NCBI RefSeq assembly: GCF_019175285.1
Contig: NC_056527.1
Coordinates: forward strand, 108,269,129 to 108,333,128
From: Sceloporus undulatus
Lineage: Eukaryota; Chordata; Lepidosauria; Squamata; Phrynosomatidae
Length of the DNA: 64,000 bases
Direction of reading: 5' to 3'
Shown: positions 33,952 to 45,479 of the stretch, in pieces
Position numbering within the stretch: position 1 is the first letter of the stretch
How the letters are laid out: each line of letters opens with the position of its first letter
Notes under the pieces: model-generated
What the model saw: only the letters and a program-made list of their open reading frames with translations
The model's database searches: none
Told to the model about the DNA's origin: nothing
Translations under genes and position numbers: made by a program

Positions 33952-34052
33952 CTGGGGCTGCATCCACACGGGAAATAACCCGGTTTGGCAGTGCTTTAAC
34001 TTTTTCTGGCTCTTTGCTATGGAATTCTGGGAGTTGGAGTTTGTTGTGGACC
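33952..34052. mobile_element. MITE family B fragment
   Basis: GGGGCTGCATCCACACGGG to GGAGTTTGTTGTGG, the left arm only. Confidence 0.6.
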
Positions 34053-34679
34053 CAGAGCGGAGCAGAGACTGTATTTAAACTACCATAATCTTTTAATTGA
34101 TTAGGTAGAATGATGTGCAACCGCTGTGCTGTTTTTCAATACAGCATGTAATGTGCTTTTGAATGTTTTATATTAATATTTTAATTGGGTTGATTATTTA
34201 ATGCTTTTTAAACTTTTGCACCATATAGTGTTTTAGCTAATTTGTTTTAACTGTAAGCCACATTGGAGCCCATGTTCAAAGAAAAGCTGCATATTAATCA
34301 AAGCAATTAATAAAGACATGATCAGCACTCCAGCTGCTTCACCATACTGGAGTCACATTTTGTTCTGGCGATTCTCTTAAAACAGTGATTCTCAGGCTAT
34401 CTGGTGTGAAAGACCAGCATTTCCTTCCTCCTGCTCAGGACCAGCCTTAAATGTGAACCCACTGGGTACAATTCTTTCTTCCTTTCTTTGTTTGTAGGGA
34501 AATTTGCTAGGAACTAGCAGCCAATGGCTCAGCAACCAACACCAGTCCTGGGACCACCACCACTTTGAGTAACATTGCAGTAAACATTTTTTTTCTATTG
34601 CACTATGTCAGTAGCCAGTGATAATAGGATACAGACACTTCATCTTCTGCCCCGTTGATTCTTCAGCCCTGTAGCCATA

Positions 34680-35197
34680 GGACCTGAACAGACAGACCAA
34701 AATAAAGCTGCTTCAGGTCACTTTGGAGGTATGTTGGTTAAATGATGCATGCATCCTAAGAGCCTGGAAGCTGCGCCAAAGCCACGCTCCACTCCTAAGG
34801 ACTGGAGTGCAGCTTTGGCATAGCTTCTGCAGTGTGTTTCGGACTCGAGAGAGAACATGTTCACATAGGTCCAAAACACAAAATAATCAGTTTGAGGCCG
34901 CTGTGACTGCTAGGGAATTCTGGGACTTATTGTGGCGCCAGAGCTCTCTGACGGGAAAAAATAAATGTCTCACAAAAACTACAGTTCCCAGAATCCCCTA
35001 GTAATTGAGCCAGGGCAGTTAGAGCGGTCTCAAAATGGACGATGATGATAATAATAATAATAATAATGGCTAAGAGCGCATGCGTTAAAATTAAAAACCA
35101 GCGGAGTTGTATCTTAAGATGTGTGTGTCATTTAAACAGTATACAATACTCCAAAGTGACCCAAAGCAGCTTTATTTTGGCCTGTATGTTCGGGCCC
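34680..35197. mobile_element. MITE family C, split by a copied block
   Basis: Left arm GGACCTGAACAGACAGACC plus AAAATAAAGCTGCTTCAGGT; right arm CAAAGCAGCTTTATTTTGGC to GTTCGGGCCC. The centre (34825-35112) is foreign and matches 33121-33410. Confidence 0.8.
34825..35112 (+). repeat. Local duplication of promoter-area DNA (copy of 33121-33410)
   Basis: About 288 bp, differing from the source by only a handful of substitutions and microsatellite length. It includes most of a MITE A copy plus unique sequence with the first NRF1-like core (GCGCATGCG, near 35077). Confidence 0.9.
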
Positions 35198-35231
35198 TTA
35201 GTCACTCTTTCTGCCTCTCTCTTTTGCAGCC

Positions 35232-38200
35232 ATGGAGGAAGCTAGTGCTGTTGAAGAAGGGGAAGTGACCTCAGGGATGCAGTCCTTAGCAGTGGAAGAT
35301 GGGCCTGCCCCAGAGCTGGAAACTCCCACTGAGGAACAAGATGAGGCACCCAGGGAAGCAGAGGGGGAGCAGTCAGAGAAGGGAGAAGATGACTCTGCTG
35401 AAGAGGATTGGTGTGTCCCCTGCAGTGATGAGGAACTGGACTCCCCAGACAACTGGATGCCTCCCCCCACTGAGATCCGGCGCCTCTATGAGCTCATTGC
35501 TGCCCAAGGGACCCTAGAGCTCCAAGCAGAAATCCTGCCCAGGCGTAACCCCACTCCAGAGCCTGACAGCGAAGATGAAGATAAATCGGAAGGGGAGCCT
35601 GAGAACCAGGAAGAAGAGGAGGAGGAGAAGTAAGATCATGTGGTGGGGATGGATTTCAACTAAAAGAAGGGTTAGAGAGGAAAGACCTGACACAACAAGA
35701 GCTTCATCCTAGATTGATTTTTGTTTTCTCTTTTTTCCCCCAGGCCTCATGTGCCAACAGAGTTTGATTTTGATGATGAGCCTTCCTCACCCAAGAGCTC
35801 CTTGATTGATCGTCGAAGAACCCCTGGTATGTAGAGAAGATTCAAGATCTCATGCTAAGATCCCATGAGAGAATTCAAGGAGCCATGCTGGATCAATCCC
35901 AAAGCCTGTGTAGTGCAGCATTCCATTCCCACAACAGTTAGTCAGCACCTTGTGCGAAGCCCACAAGAAGGGCATGAAGGCAACAGTGCCCTCCTGCTTC
36001 TGTTTCCTAGTGACTGGTGTTCAGAGGTGTTTTGCCTCTGATACTAGAAGCTAACATGGCTGCAAGCTATTTGACAGACTTACCCTCCACAAATTTACTT
36101 AATCCTCTTTTGAAGTCATCATGGTTGACAGTCATTGCTACAGTTTGTGTTAACAAATTCCACAAACTTTAGCAAAGCAAAGATATAGCTTTCTCCCACT
36201 GTTTCAATTCTCCCATTGTTCACTTTCACTGGATGTCCCCATGTTCTAGTATTAAAAAACATTTCCTTACACCAGGGATGGAGAAAGAATGGCTCACAGG
36301 TTGCATGTGATCCCAGAGTTAAAAAAAAATCCCCCAACACATGCCCAAGGGGTGGTGGTGAAGGCAATTTCATCTGCCCCCCCCCCAAGAGCATTGAATC
36401 ATAGAATTGAAAGAGAGCTCAAGGGCCATCCAGTCCAACCTCCTGCCATGCAGGAATACACAATCAAAGCAATCCTGACAGATGGGCATCAAGCCTCTGT
36501 TTTAAAAACCCCAAAGAAGGAGACTCCACCATACGCCGAGAGAGTGTATTCCACTGTTGTACAGCTCTTTCAACCTAATGTTTAGGCAGAATCTCTGTAG
36601 TTTGCATCCATTGTTCCAATCTAGTCTGGAGCAGCAGAAAACAAGCTTGCTCCATTCTCAATATGACACCCCTTCAAATATTTAAACAGGGCTATCATAT
36701 CACCTCTTAACCTTCGCTTCCAGGCTAAACATACCCAGCTCCTCATTGGGGGCTTTTGGAGGCCAGAGAATTGTAATTTCCTTTTACAGGGGGATGTGAT
36801 CCTCCAAGGCTGTGGGGGGGGATGCACCCCCAAAACTTTGTCAGTTTGCCATCCCTGCTCTACACTGCATAATTTTAGTATATTTTTGTTATGTGCTCCC
36901 TTAATTTATACTTAGGTTTTTAAAAGCTAAGCAGCCCCAAATGTTGTACGTTTTCCTCATAGAGGAATTGTTCCAACCCCTTGATAATATAAGCCCTTTT
37001 CTACCTCCATAGGGAAGGTGTGGGAAATACAGACACCCCCCCATCAATTTATGAAAATAAATTGACAGGGAAAACATGGCCACAAATGTCACCCAATCCT
37101 CCCTAGGTGTCAGTTTCCAGTTCTGTTTGAAGAATGCTGCTTCTAAACTTAAAATGGTTTGGGCACATCAGACATTGCCCACATGCCACTTGCAAGCATT
37201 TAGGAACAAAAACATTATTGTTTTTAACTTTTGAGGATGGGATGCTTGGTATGGGGTGAGTATTACTCACCAAGCAGCTGTCTAACTACTTTTTGAGGGG
37301 TGGTGACCAGAACTGAAAACAGCATTACTAGAACATGCATTTTTCCAGTCTGTGTGAGAGTATCCATCCCCACAAGACCTCCACCTTTTGATGTCTCTCT
37401 AAAGAGTATCATTAATATTTTGACCAGAGGACATTTTGGCCCTAGTCCTAAATTACTTTGGAGGCTTATATTGTCACTCACTCTGATTCTGTGTTTATCT
37501 AATATCCATAGATATCCATATCCTAATGGTTCTTCCCATTGTACTAGATTTCCTTCATTTTTGTTCTGCCTATGCTCCTCTGTAAAACAAAGCTTTCAAA
37601 CTGCCCCATTTTGGGCCAGAGGCTTCCAGTGTTACCACAGAAAACACATACACCATTTTTCTCCATGTGCATTTACCACTTTGGTTAGCTAATGCTCTGA
37701 TGTATGCTCATGGCCTGTTTTTACTTCACCTAAATTAAACTAAAAGATCCTTATGCAATTGTGCTTGCCCTTGCCCTATTCTGCATGCCTCGATTCCATC
37801 CCAAGACTCAAGATCTAATTCATTCTGCATTAGTTTATACATCACAGAGTCCTGTGTGTTATCCATTGCAATCCCAGGGCATAGGAACCCTAACTGAAGG
37901 CCATCTCCTCTGTGTGAAACCCCTCCACAGAAAGCCAAAAGAGATTGGCTGGCAGAATTGCAATTTTCCAGACAAATAACATAGGTAAGGGCCATGTAGG
38001 TTTATGTAACATTCTTTAATTTCAACAAAGGAAGACTGGACAATGTCAAACATATGAAAAAGAAAGGGACAGGGAGCACTTAGGATAAAAGGCTGATCTG
38101 ACTTCAGTTAAAAAGGAATAAAATATAGATTGTGATACAGTCAGGGAGGAATGGTTTTCTTCTAGCAATATCTTGTTCTTGAGTCCTGTGCCTCATTTTT

Positions 38201-38460
38201 TTTTTAAATTTTAAAAGGCCTTGGGTTAACTGTTTCTGTCAACTCTGCAAACCCTAATTTGTGTTTAATGTTTAGGGACCTTGGCCAAGAGCCAGAAGAG
38301 GGAGGCCCGCATGGACAAAGTGCTTTCGGACATGAAGCGTCACAAAGTCTTAGAGGAACAAATTATGAAGACTGGACGAGACCTCTTTGATCTTGACTCA
38401 GATGATGTACCCACGCCAAAACGGCCACCAGGTCTCTTCTTGCGCCAGCGCAAATACTGA
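35232..38460 (+). CDS. PAGR1: PAGR1 (PA1), PAXIP1-associated glutamate-rich protein; complete, 3 coding exons
   Basis: Coding exons 35232-35629, 35744-35826 and 38276-38460 (stop TGA). Phases agree, total 666 nt, 221 aa (human 254). Recognised by EEGEVTSG, then [10 protein letters not shown] (59-68), [20 protein letters not shown] (75-94), LQAEILPRR, an acidic tail (QEEEEEEK), [20 protein letters not shown] and the C-terminal RQRKY. In mammals it is a subunit shared by PAXIP1 and the KMT2C/D (MLL3/4) H3K4 methyltransferase complexes and a nuclear-receptor coactivator. The ATG lies 2 nt after the acceptor (TTTTGCAG|CC ATGG) in a strong Kozak setting. Added N-terminal residues from an unseen first exon are not excluded; the human N-terminus is longer. 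The 2.4-kb last intron holds a CR1 inserted into an older LINE relic. Confidence 0.95.
35880..36275 (-). mobile_element. Old LINE relic (L2/CR1-like), left part
   Basis: GCTGGATCAATCCCAAAGCC, GTGCGAAGCCCACAAGAAGG, CAGAGGTGTTTTGCCTCTGA and ATGTCCCCATGTTCTAGTAT match an abundant reptile LINE relic in antisense. It continues at 36845 after an inserted CR1. Confidence 0.5.
36395..36745 (-). mobile_element. CR1 LINE 3' end
   Basis: Opens with GAATCATAGAATTGAAAGAG (the CR1 3' terminus in reverse), then CCATCCAGTCCAACCTCCTG. The minus-strand ORF at 36621-36833 ends [20 protein letters not shown], a CR1 ORF2 C-terminal peptide. Confidence 0.88.
36845..37330 (-). mobile_element. Old LINE relic, right part
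   Basis: GCAGCCCCAAATGTTGTACG, TCCTCATAGAGGAATTGTTCC and AACCCCTTGATAATATAAGC continue the 35880-36275 relic. Confidence 0.45.
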
Positions 38461-38631
38461 CCACAGTGAAGAAGATGAATTGGTTGATTTGGGGCAGAGG
38501 TGGAGGCTTTGCATCAAATAGAGAAGGGGAAGGCAATAAGTGCATGGACCCATTTGACTAGGCAAGGCCTTGGACTTATCTTAGATCCTGTACTAACTGC
38601 AGGAGGTGTGTGTGTTTAGTTACTTGGATGT

Positions 38632-38637
38632 AATAAA
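38632..38637 (+). terminator. Poly(A) signal of PAGR1
   Basis: AATAAA 172 nt after the PAGR1 stop, preceded by a GT-rich run (gtgtgtgttt) and followed by T-rich sequence. Confidence 0.6.
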
Positions 38638-38889
38638 AACTCTATGAGTTCATTTTTCTAGTAGTGTTTGGAGGAAACCTAGAAGTTACAGGGAAAGGGG
38701 TAATATTAGCATGTACACTGAAGAATTCTAGGGGTGGTAGTACAAAAAAAAATAATAACATTTCCAGACTCTATAAGGAGTCACTGTTCCACTTCGAATG
38801 TTCATCATGACAATTTTCCCTTCCCTTTCTGTTATGAATAATTAACTCCTAGCCATCTTTGCCTCTTTGGAATTAGGAAGGGAAACATG

Positions 38890-39250
38890 GGAGTGTTACA
38901 GACCGCCTAAAAGCGGCAGTCTGCCGGCAGTGCCGGTTGCTGCGTCTGGGAACCGCAGCGGCCAAACCGCACAATTCCCAGGCGCAGCCGAAAAGAAGCA
39001 CCAAAATGGCGCTTCTTTTTGCGCCCTGGAAGTGGCGCCGCGATGCGCTAATCGCACACTACACAGACACTACATGTGCGCGCATCCGGACGCTGTGTGT
39101 CCGTGACGTCAACATGGCCCCCGTGTGGAACGGGCGCCACCATTTTGTACAGACCCAGTCCGTACTAGGGTTAGGGGCGTCAGGACGTGACGCCCCTTCC
39201 TAACCCTAGTATGCGCAGAGCGCGTACTTTATGCCCATCCAGAACAGGCC
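38890..39250. mobile_element. GC/CpG-rich non-autonomous DNA element
   Basis: Left GTGTTACAGACCGCCTAAAAG, right ATCCAGAACAGGCC, and an internal inverted pair around CTAGGGTTAGGGGCGTCAGG / CCTAACCCTAGTATGCGC. Much richer in CpG than its surroundings. The ends resemble MITE family C. Confidence 0.6.
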
Positions 39251-40380
39251 ATGGTGTCACCCTTGCAGTTCTGTGCTTTGGAAATGCTGAAGAGCACTTT
39301 TGCAGATGTTAAGGATGATCACCTGCCCATTCCACAACCTGAGTTAGAGAAAGGAACAGGGAATAAGCTCAGAGCTTTGGTGATGGAGTGTGAGTTCATC
39401 CCTTTGAAGAAGAATGGCATCATCGTTGTGCTGGCAAATCTTGGTGGGCTGCCAGGACTAGCCAAAATTTGTGGGCCCTGGATCAAGAAAGAGAAACAAG
39501 GCTGTACTTGTGTACATGCATGTACATGTGTGTTTTAAGTACAAACTGTTCCTTCTGTGGCAGGTGAGGGAGAGCACACAATGATACTTCAGCTCCTAAG
39601 AACTCTGTGTACTTGGAAGTAAACCAGTCTCCATTTGTTGTGCCTGGTGGGCAGAGAAAAAGCTTATTCATGCACAGGAGGCATGAGGAAGAAGCTTAAT
39701 ACGCCAGATTTTTGACAGATGGGAGTCAGAAGATTTAGGATTTTTATTTTCTTTAAATATGAGGTTTCATATGTCTTTTTGTTTGTAATCCTTTAACACA
39801 TTTTGGCAATATATATTTTTAAAATAATTCTCTGAACGGTGGAAATTAAATTCAGCACTAGAGGCTGATGCAGAAATATATAAAGTGTTTGTAAGTTGCA
39901 CCCTAGTAAGTGTGTGTGTTTTTGGCTGTCATTTCTTATTTGTAGTTAGCCAGTAAGATAAGGGATGCAAGCAAACATATGGATAAAAAATAATGGGTGC
40001 AGGCAAAACATGGAAACAAAGTATAGACAGTTATACTTGTCTGCTTTTATACAGCAATATTTTGGTGGTGGCATAAGCAAGGTCATACGAATTATTTTAA
40101 TAACTCACATGGAAATCTACAATGACATATTCCCTGAAGCTATTGATCTCCTCTATGCAATTAGTAGATTTCCCTCAGACTGGGTTTTTGTCAAACTTTC
40201 TGAGTTGTGACATCATATTTTGATGCATTTTTTAAAAATGGGAAAGATTGAGACCTTGGTATTAACTCCCCCCCCTCCCCTCAAGAGTGCCTCTGCTGCT
40301 GCAACAGCTAGGACCAAAGGGATACTAAACGCTGGTTCCAACAGAAGAGTCAAGTGAAAAAGGTGGAGGGTTCTAAAGTT
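39251..40380. other. Intergenic stretch, no gene supported
   Basis: Between PAGR1 and ASPHD1 3' ends. The longest ORF (39251-39538, plus) has no recognisable domain and no splice or promoter context. Confidence 0.4.
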
Positions 40381-40386
40381 TTTATT
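40381..40386 (-). terminator. Candidate poly(A) signal of ASPHD1
   Basis: TTTATT on the plus strand is AATAAA on the minus strand, about 1.03 kb past the ASPHD1 stop. If it is used, the Sauria SINE at 40584-40822 lies in the 3' UTR. Confidence 0.4.
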
Positions 40387-40583
40387 GCAGTACAGCTTTA
40401 GTTGGCAGGGATCCTTCTAGGATTAATCCCATCACACAAATGTTGCAGTATAGACGTGGTGTGGGAATTAACAAATGATCACAGACAGGTGGAAATAAGA
40501 GTACTTGGCTGGTTTCTCTTCCTCACACCCTCATCCCTTTCCAAAAAACAAACCCAAGGAATCCCATGCTTCCCATTCTAGTG

Positions 40584-40822
40584 CCTTCAGTATTGTTATT
40601 GTTATCTGTCTTCAAGCCATTGTTGACACATGGCAAATCTAAGGCAAACCTATCATGGGCTTTTTTGGTAAGATTTCTTTATGTCACTGCCTTCCTCTGA
40701 GGCTAAGAGAGTGCGATTTGGCTAGGGACACTCAGTGGGTTTCCACAGCTGAGTGGTAATTTGAACTCTGTTCCCCCGGAGTCTTAGTCCAACATTCAAA
40801 TCACTACACCATGCTCTCTTAA
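40584..40822 (-). mobile_element. Sauria-type SINE
   Basis: Tail TTATCTGTCTTCAAGCCATT; body CACTGCCTTCCTCTGAGGCT; head with TTCAAATCACTACACCATGC. Possibly within the ASPHD1 3' UTR. Confidence 0.82.
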
Positions 40823-41417
40823 GCTACAAACCTATAATCTCAAACCAGCTTCCCTGTGCCCTGTGTGGGTGATGGCACTTGTAATCCAACATTCCTGAAG
40901 GTTGTTTTAGGGAACACTATATTTAAAATCTGGTTTGTTGGTCTTTAAGACGCTTCTGAAGCATGTAGACCAGCATACAGTCAGGAGAACATGCACCTGA
41001 ACAATCCCCAAAAGATTAGTCCATTAGAGAACAAAACTGGTCACAAGATACTGCAAATGACTGTATTCCTTAAACAATGCAGGAAGAGGAACCAAAGTAT
41101 TCTGTGTCATTAACATTTGTTGAGCATGTGTTTGAGACTAGATTACATATTCACCTTAAAGGGAAAAAGATACACACAGTGGCTTCTTCCATGATACATC
41201 TCTGTACAGGTTCTTGAATGAGATGTGGCACTCTTAGATAGCAGGGCTGTGGCAAGTCTCTCCAACTCAGTTTACGTAACGGTGGAAATAAGACTATCCA
41301 TACCAAGGCAATAACATGGGAGGCTTGGGATGATGGTGAAGAACAGCAAACATTAGTGGCCATATGGTGGTTTGATTTTGTTTCTTCTTGACTATAATAC
41401 CTGATCGTGGCAGTCAC

Positions 41418-44400
41418 CTACCAACCAGGAGCAAAGATATAGTCTAGTGCCTGTCGCTCAGGCCCTGCCACGTTGGGGTGCCAAAGGTCAACGATAAAAA
41501 TCACCCGTGGTCCATCAGTGGAGGAACCTGCAACATACATAGTTAAAATTATCATTTCTTTACTGTAGTTGTCAGGTTGTACAAGATGCTTTACTTTGGT
41601 GGGCCAACTATGTAAATTCACCACTTCCTAGTTGTCTGTGCTGAATAACAACAGTCCATAGGCTCCCAGATAGCCATGTGTGTTGCAAATTGCAATGGAT
41701 GATAGAGTTACATCAGCAGTACACATGAGCCATTCTCTTTCTTAGATTTAGACAAGGAGGAACCATAAGGGTGAGCTGACTAGGAAAACATACAACCACC
41801 CACTGATTTAAGGCTGCATACATCTTCCTTCCCATTTTACAGCTTTGGAAACTGAGGCTGAGAGACCATAATTTGTCCAATGCCAACTCCTGCAATGAGT
41901 TTTTATAACTATTTTTGAACCCCCAGCTTCCTTAAGTCCCAGTGGAATGCCCTATATCTAGTCTACAAAGTGTTGTCATCTGTTATCTCTTACCATTGTG
42001 GGCTGTTGTGTGCAAGAAGGAGTCGTCCACTAAGAGACAGTATCCTTCTGACCAGCACTGTGGCTCACCACCCACCACCAGCTCACAACCAGGAGGGACC
42101 TTCAGCCCTAGAAGTGGAAGCAAGAGGAGGAGGTGAGAAGGAGGCATGTAGCATGTTCTTTACAGCAGAGGTCAGAAAACTCTGGGCTTCCAAATATTTT
42201 GGACTTCAGCTTTCCTCATCACTTACTATTAGTTGTGTAGGGGAGCAAGCTATGGGAGTTTCTCAAAAAAGCTGGGAGAGCCAAAGGTTTCCTGCTCTTG
42301 AATTATAACCTTACCAGCCCAAGCTTGAGATAAAATGCTGGAATAAAGAGCTCTACTCTGTAAGAAAGAAAATTGCTGCTGCTTAAAGCAAAAGATGTAC
42401 ACCAACAAAAGATAGCTAGCTGGATGATAGATGGATGTGGAGTGTATGTGTGTGTATACTTATATATACATGATGTGTGTGTGTGTGTGTATGTGTATGT
42501 ATATGTGTATATGAGAGCTAACAATGTATAGTGGTTGGAGCATTGGATTAAGACACTGGGGAATCAGGTTTAGAATCCCTGCTCAGCCTTGGAAACCCAC
42601 TGGGTGACCTTGGTCAAGTCAGACTCAGAGAAGGGCAAAGGAAAACTCCTTTTTGAACAAATCTTGCAAAGAAAACCTGTGATAGGTTCACTTTAGGACT
42701 GCCCTTTAGGACTGCCCTAAGTTAGACATAAATTGAAGTTGCACAGTAATTCTTTGTGTATGGATTAAAAAATGCTTATAATGTTTTTAGAGCAGGGGGA
42801 AACTTATCTTGTGGACTACAATTCCCAGAATCAACCATCCAGCCATGCTGCTGGCAGAGCCATGCTCTGGATTGGATGGCCCTTGTGGTCTCTTCCAACT
42901 CTATGATTCTATGATTCTAGAAGTCCAAAAAGTTAGCTTTTAAAATTTGAACGCTTACAGAAAGCAATATAGTGTGTTTGTTTATGGGTGGTGGTGGGGT
43001 TGGTTTTTTTGTGTGTGTCTGCTTAATTTTATTTGGGAATGATAAAGCAGGGTTAAAACAACTATAACCGAAGATTTGGGAGAAGGGGAGGGGAAAAAGT
43101 GGAAGCCATGGAGGAAAGAACAAGTGGTAACCAGCAGGGCATAGGAACGTGCATTCTGCTAACTTGAGTTCTTTGCAGATACTGCCTGTTTTCAAATGCA
43201 CCTGTTCTGAATGTACCTGTTCTGTTTTCAAATGTTTTAAAACAAGGATGCTCAAGATCTTAAAAGCTGTGATAACATGCAATTAATAGGAGAGGGTCCC
43301 AAACTGCTCTATTGATAAACCCTTCCCTATACATCCAGCCAACTTACCACTACTGTACCAATCAACAGTATAGTGTCTGTACCTTACACTAAGGATTTAG
43401 ATTAACCACAACAGTGTGGTGGCAGTTTCTCTTTTAGATGTGAGAAGTAAAGGGAGAAAGCAATGCCCAAAACTCACAGAGGTTTCCCACTCCTTGATTT
43501 GAGGTTAATTGTGGTCCAGTAGACAGAAAAACTCATTTGCTATAACGTTAGTATGACTGATGCCCAATGGTAACAAAACCAATTGTCATAAAGTGAGTAA
43601 AACATTCTTTGATTTTCATGCAGTATGTCATTGTGTTAAAAGAGGCATTCCCCATCTTCTAAAAACCAAGATAATGCCTCTTCTAAAACCCCACTTTCTA
43701 CCTACAATTTTTGTAAATTCTTTTATGAAATGTTTACAATTTGTTCGTTAGCTCATCTAGAGCACCTTTTAAGTCAAAGCATCACCTATTAAGTTAATTT
43801 TATTGATTGATCTCTGGCAAACAAAACAAAACACAAGCATTTGAACACAATCATAACAGCATGTTTTTCAGTTGATCTTATCCTTTATCTCAACATTGTC
43901 ATAGCTGATAAGTTATGCATTAACTATACAAGATACAGTATGTTACTTGTGCAATGCATTAAATGCCCCCTTTGGAGTTGTGGGATGGAGACAGGTTTAT
44001 AATACTGTAGTATTCTTTTAACATAAAGATATATATTTTAAATCTGACTTATTAATCAAGTATAACAGGAATTGGCAGGCTGGGCCAGGGCTGTTTTTGT
44101 GGTGCTCCCCCCCCCCCCACACACCTAGATGTTAAAATAATGTTTGTTCCCAAGTGTCCTAGTCTCCTAGAGCATGTCGGAGCAGTTCACCATGTTTTGT
44201 CCTGCTGATCCATTTTAGGCCTAGAGGAGACCTTTTTTAAAACCAGAAACAAAATGGAGGTGACCTCTGGTCACTTCTTGTTTTGAAAAAAAGACCTAAA
44301 AACATGGGAAAAATTTATCCCACAGCCCCTTGCGTGTGTGTGTGTGTGTGTGTGTGTGGACATTTGAGGGCAAATTTAAAACATTTTTTCCAGTGCGCAT

Positions 44401-45459
44401 GGAGAGGGTGTAGTTCCCCACCCAAGATCTCTGGGAGTGGGGGGTAAAATGGCCCCCAGATTCCCAAAGTTGCCCACCCCTGAGCTATGTATTGCAACAT
44501 TACAGTTTATTCCAGGCATATGCTTATTTCTACTCTCTATGAGCAACAAAACCCAATTTCCTGATTAGGAACCAGAGAAGTTCAACAGCTGGACAACAAT
44601 GCTGAAGGGAGACTGGCAATGCAAGCTTCCACATGCGCAGGCCCCCCATCAAGCCAAGGACAACATTTTCCCCACCACCCTGCTCCTCCGGCATTTGCTC
44701 ACCTAAGTGGCATCGCACCCTGGTATTGGTTGGCCCATAGGTCCCAGGTAGCACCGTTCCAGGCTGCAAGACGCTGAAGCAAGCATTGCCAAAGCGGTTG
44801 GCGTTGACAAAGGTGCGTAGTGCACTGAGGGCCCGGTACGTCCAGGGGCAGCTGCGACAGTTCGGCACTATACACTCCCCCTGCCGGTAGAGGTAATAGC
44901 TGTGCCAGCCTGGGTGGGCATTAGCTGTCCATCCACGTGGTGTTGCTGCTCCAGATGCAAAATCCCAAGCGATGCCCTCAAATTCCCGCAAAATGGCTGG
45001 GAAGCTGAGTTCGAGAATCTCCACATCGTGGCGCTGGGACTCACGTGGAAAATACGGAGCGGAGGGCAAGTCAGGGAGGTAGAAGGCGCTGGGCTTCTGA
45101 ATCGCCAAGCGTTCCCCCAACTGGTAATGGGCCTGGTCTCGGATCCCTTTGTGCAGCCGGTTCATCCCTGACCATGAATACCGCTTGGCATAATCTCTCA
45201 GGCTACGATATAGACGCGGGTTGGCAGCATCGCCCCGGAGGGCACGGCGTGGACATCGTTCTTCAGTTGGCACACCTTGCTGATGAGATATTGGTGCCGC
45301 CTGCCCACTCCCCACCCGGTAGCAGTACCAGATAAACAGTAAGGCCAAGGAGCCCAGTACGGCGATGGCAGGCTCTGGTCGGGGGCGCCATGACGAAGTG
45401 TCAGGGAGGAGTGGCGAGAGAAGGCCATGGAGACCCCAATCAGCCATGATACAGGGCAT
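41418..45459 (-). CDS. ASPHD1: ASPHD1, aspartate beta-hydroxylase domain protein; complete, 3 exons
   Basis: Exons 45459-44703, 42107-41994 and 41527-41418; total 981 nt, 326 aa (human about 390, mostly a longer N-terminus). One membrane segment (about 30-47, [17 protein letters not shown]) suggests a type II protein. The hydroxylase domain follows [20 protein letters not shown], with [18 protein letters not shown], the first iron-type histidine in RVRCHLG, the second in FLHTTAHNG, and then [16 protein letters not shown]. Members of this family are Fe(II)/2-oxoglutarate oxygenases by homology; the ASPHD1 substrate is not known. The codon upstream of the ATG region is an in-frame TAA, so the start is M1 (45459) or M5 (45447). 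It is head to head with SEZ6L2, as in mammals, with 5.5 kb between the start codons. Confidence 0.95.
42436..42512. repeat. TG/TA-rich microsatellite
   Basis: Alternating TG and TATA units in ASPHD1 intron 1. Confidence 0.8.
42515..42740 (+). mobile_element. Sauria-type SINE
   Basis: Head CAATGTATAGTGGTTGGAGC, middle GAAACCCACTGGGTGACCTT, tail TAAGTTAGACATAAATTGAAG with a small internal duplication (CTTTAGGACTGCCC twice). Confidence 0.82.
42866..42920 (+). mobile_element. CR1 3' terminus fragment
   Basis: TGGATTGGATGGCCCTTGTG, then CTCTTCCAACTCTATGATTC and a second ATGATTCT unit, the typical CR1 3' end. Confidence 0.8.
44334..44358. repeat. (GT)n microsatellite
   Basis: About 12 GT units in ASPHD1 intron 1. 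Confidence 0.9.
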
Positions 45460-45479
45460 CTTCAGGCACAGTTAGAGCT

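Noticed and set aside
33001-35001. Two ORFs with an identical peptide (AREFWDLLW...)
   Set aside because: The identity comes from the DNA duplication of a MITE-bearing block, not from a gene family.
39251-39538. 95-codon plus-strand ORF starting next to the CpG-rich element
   Set aside because: Looks somewhat protein-like but matches no family I know, ends in a TG/TACATG low-complexity tail and has no conserved context.
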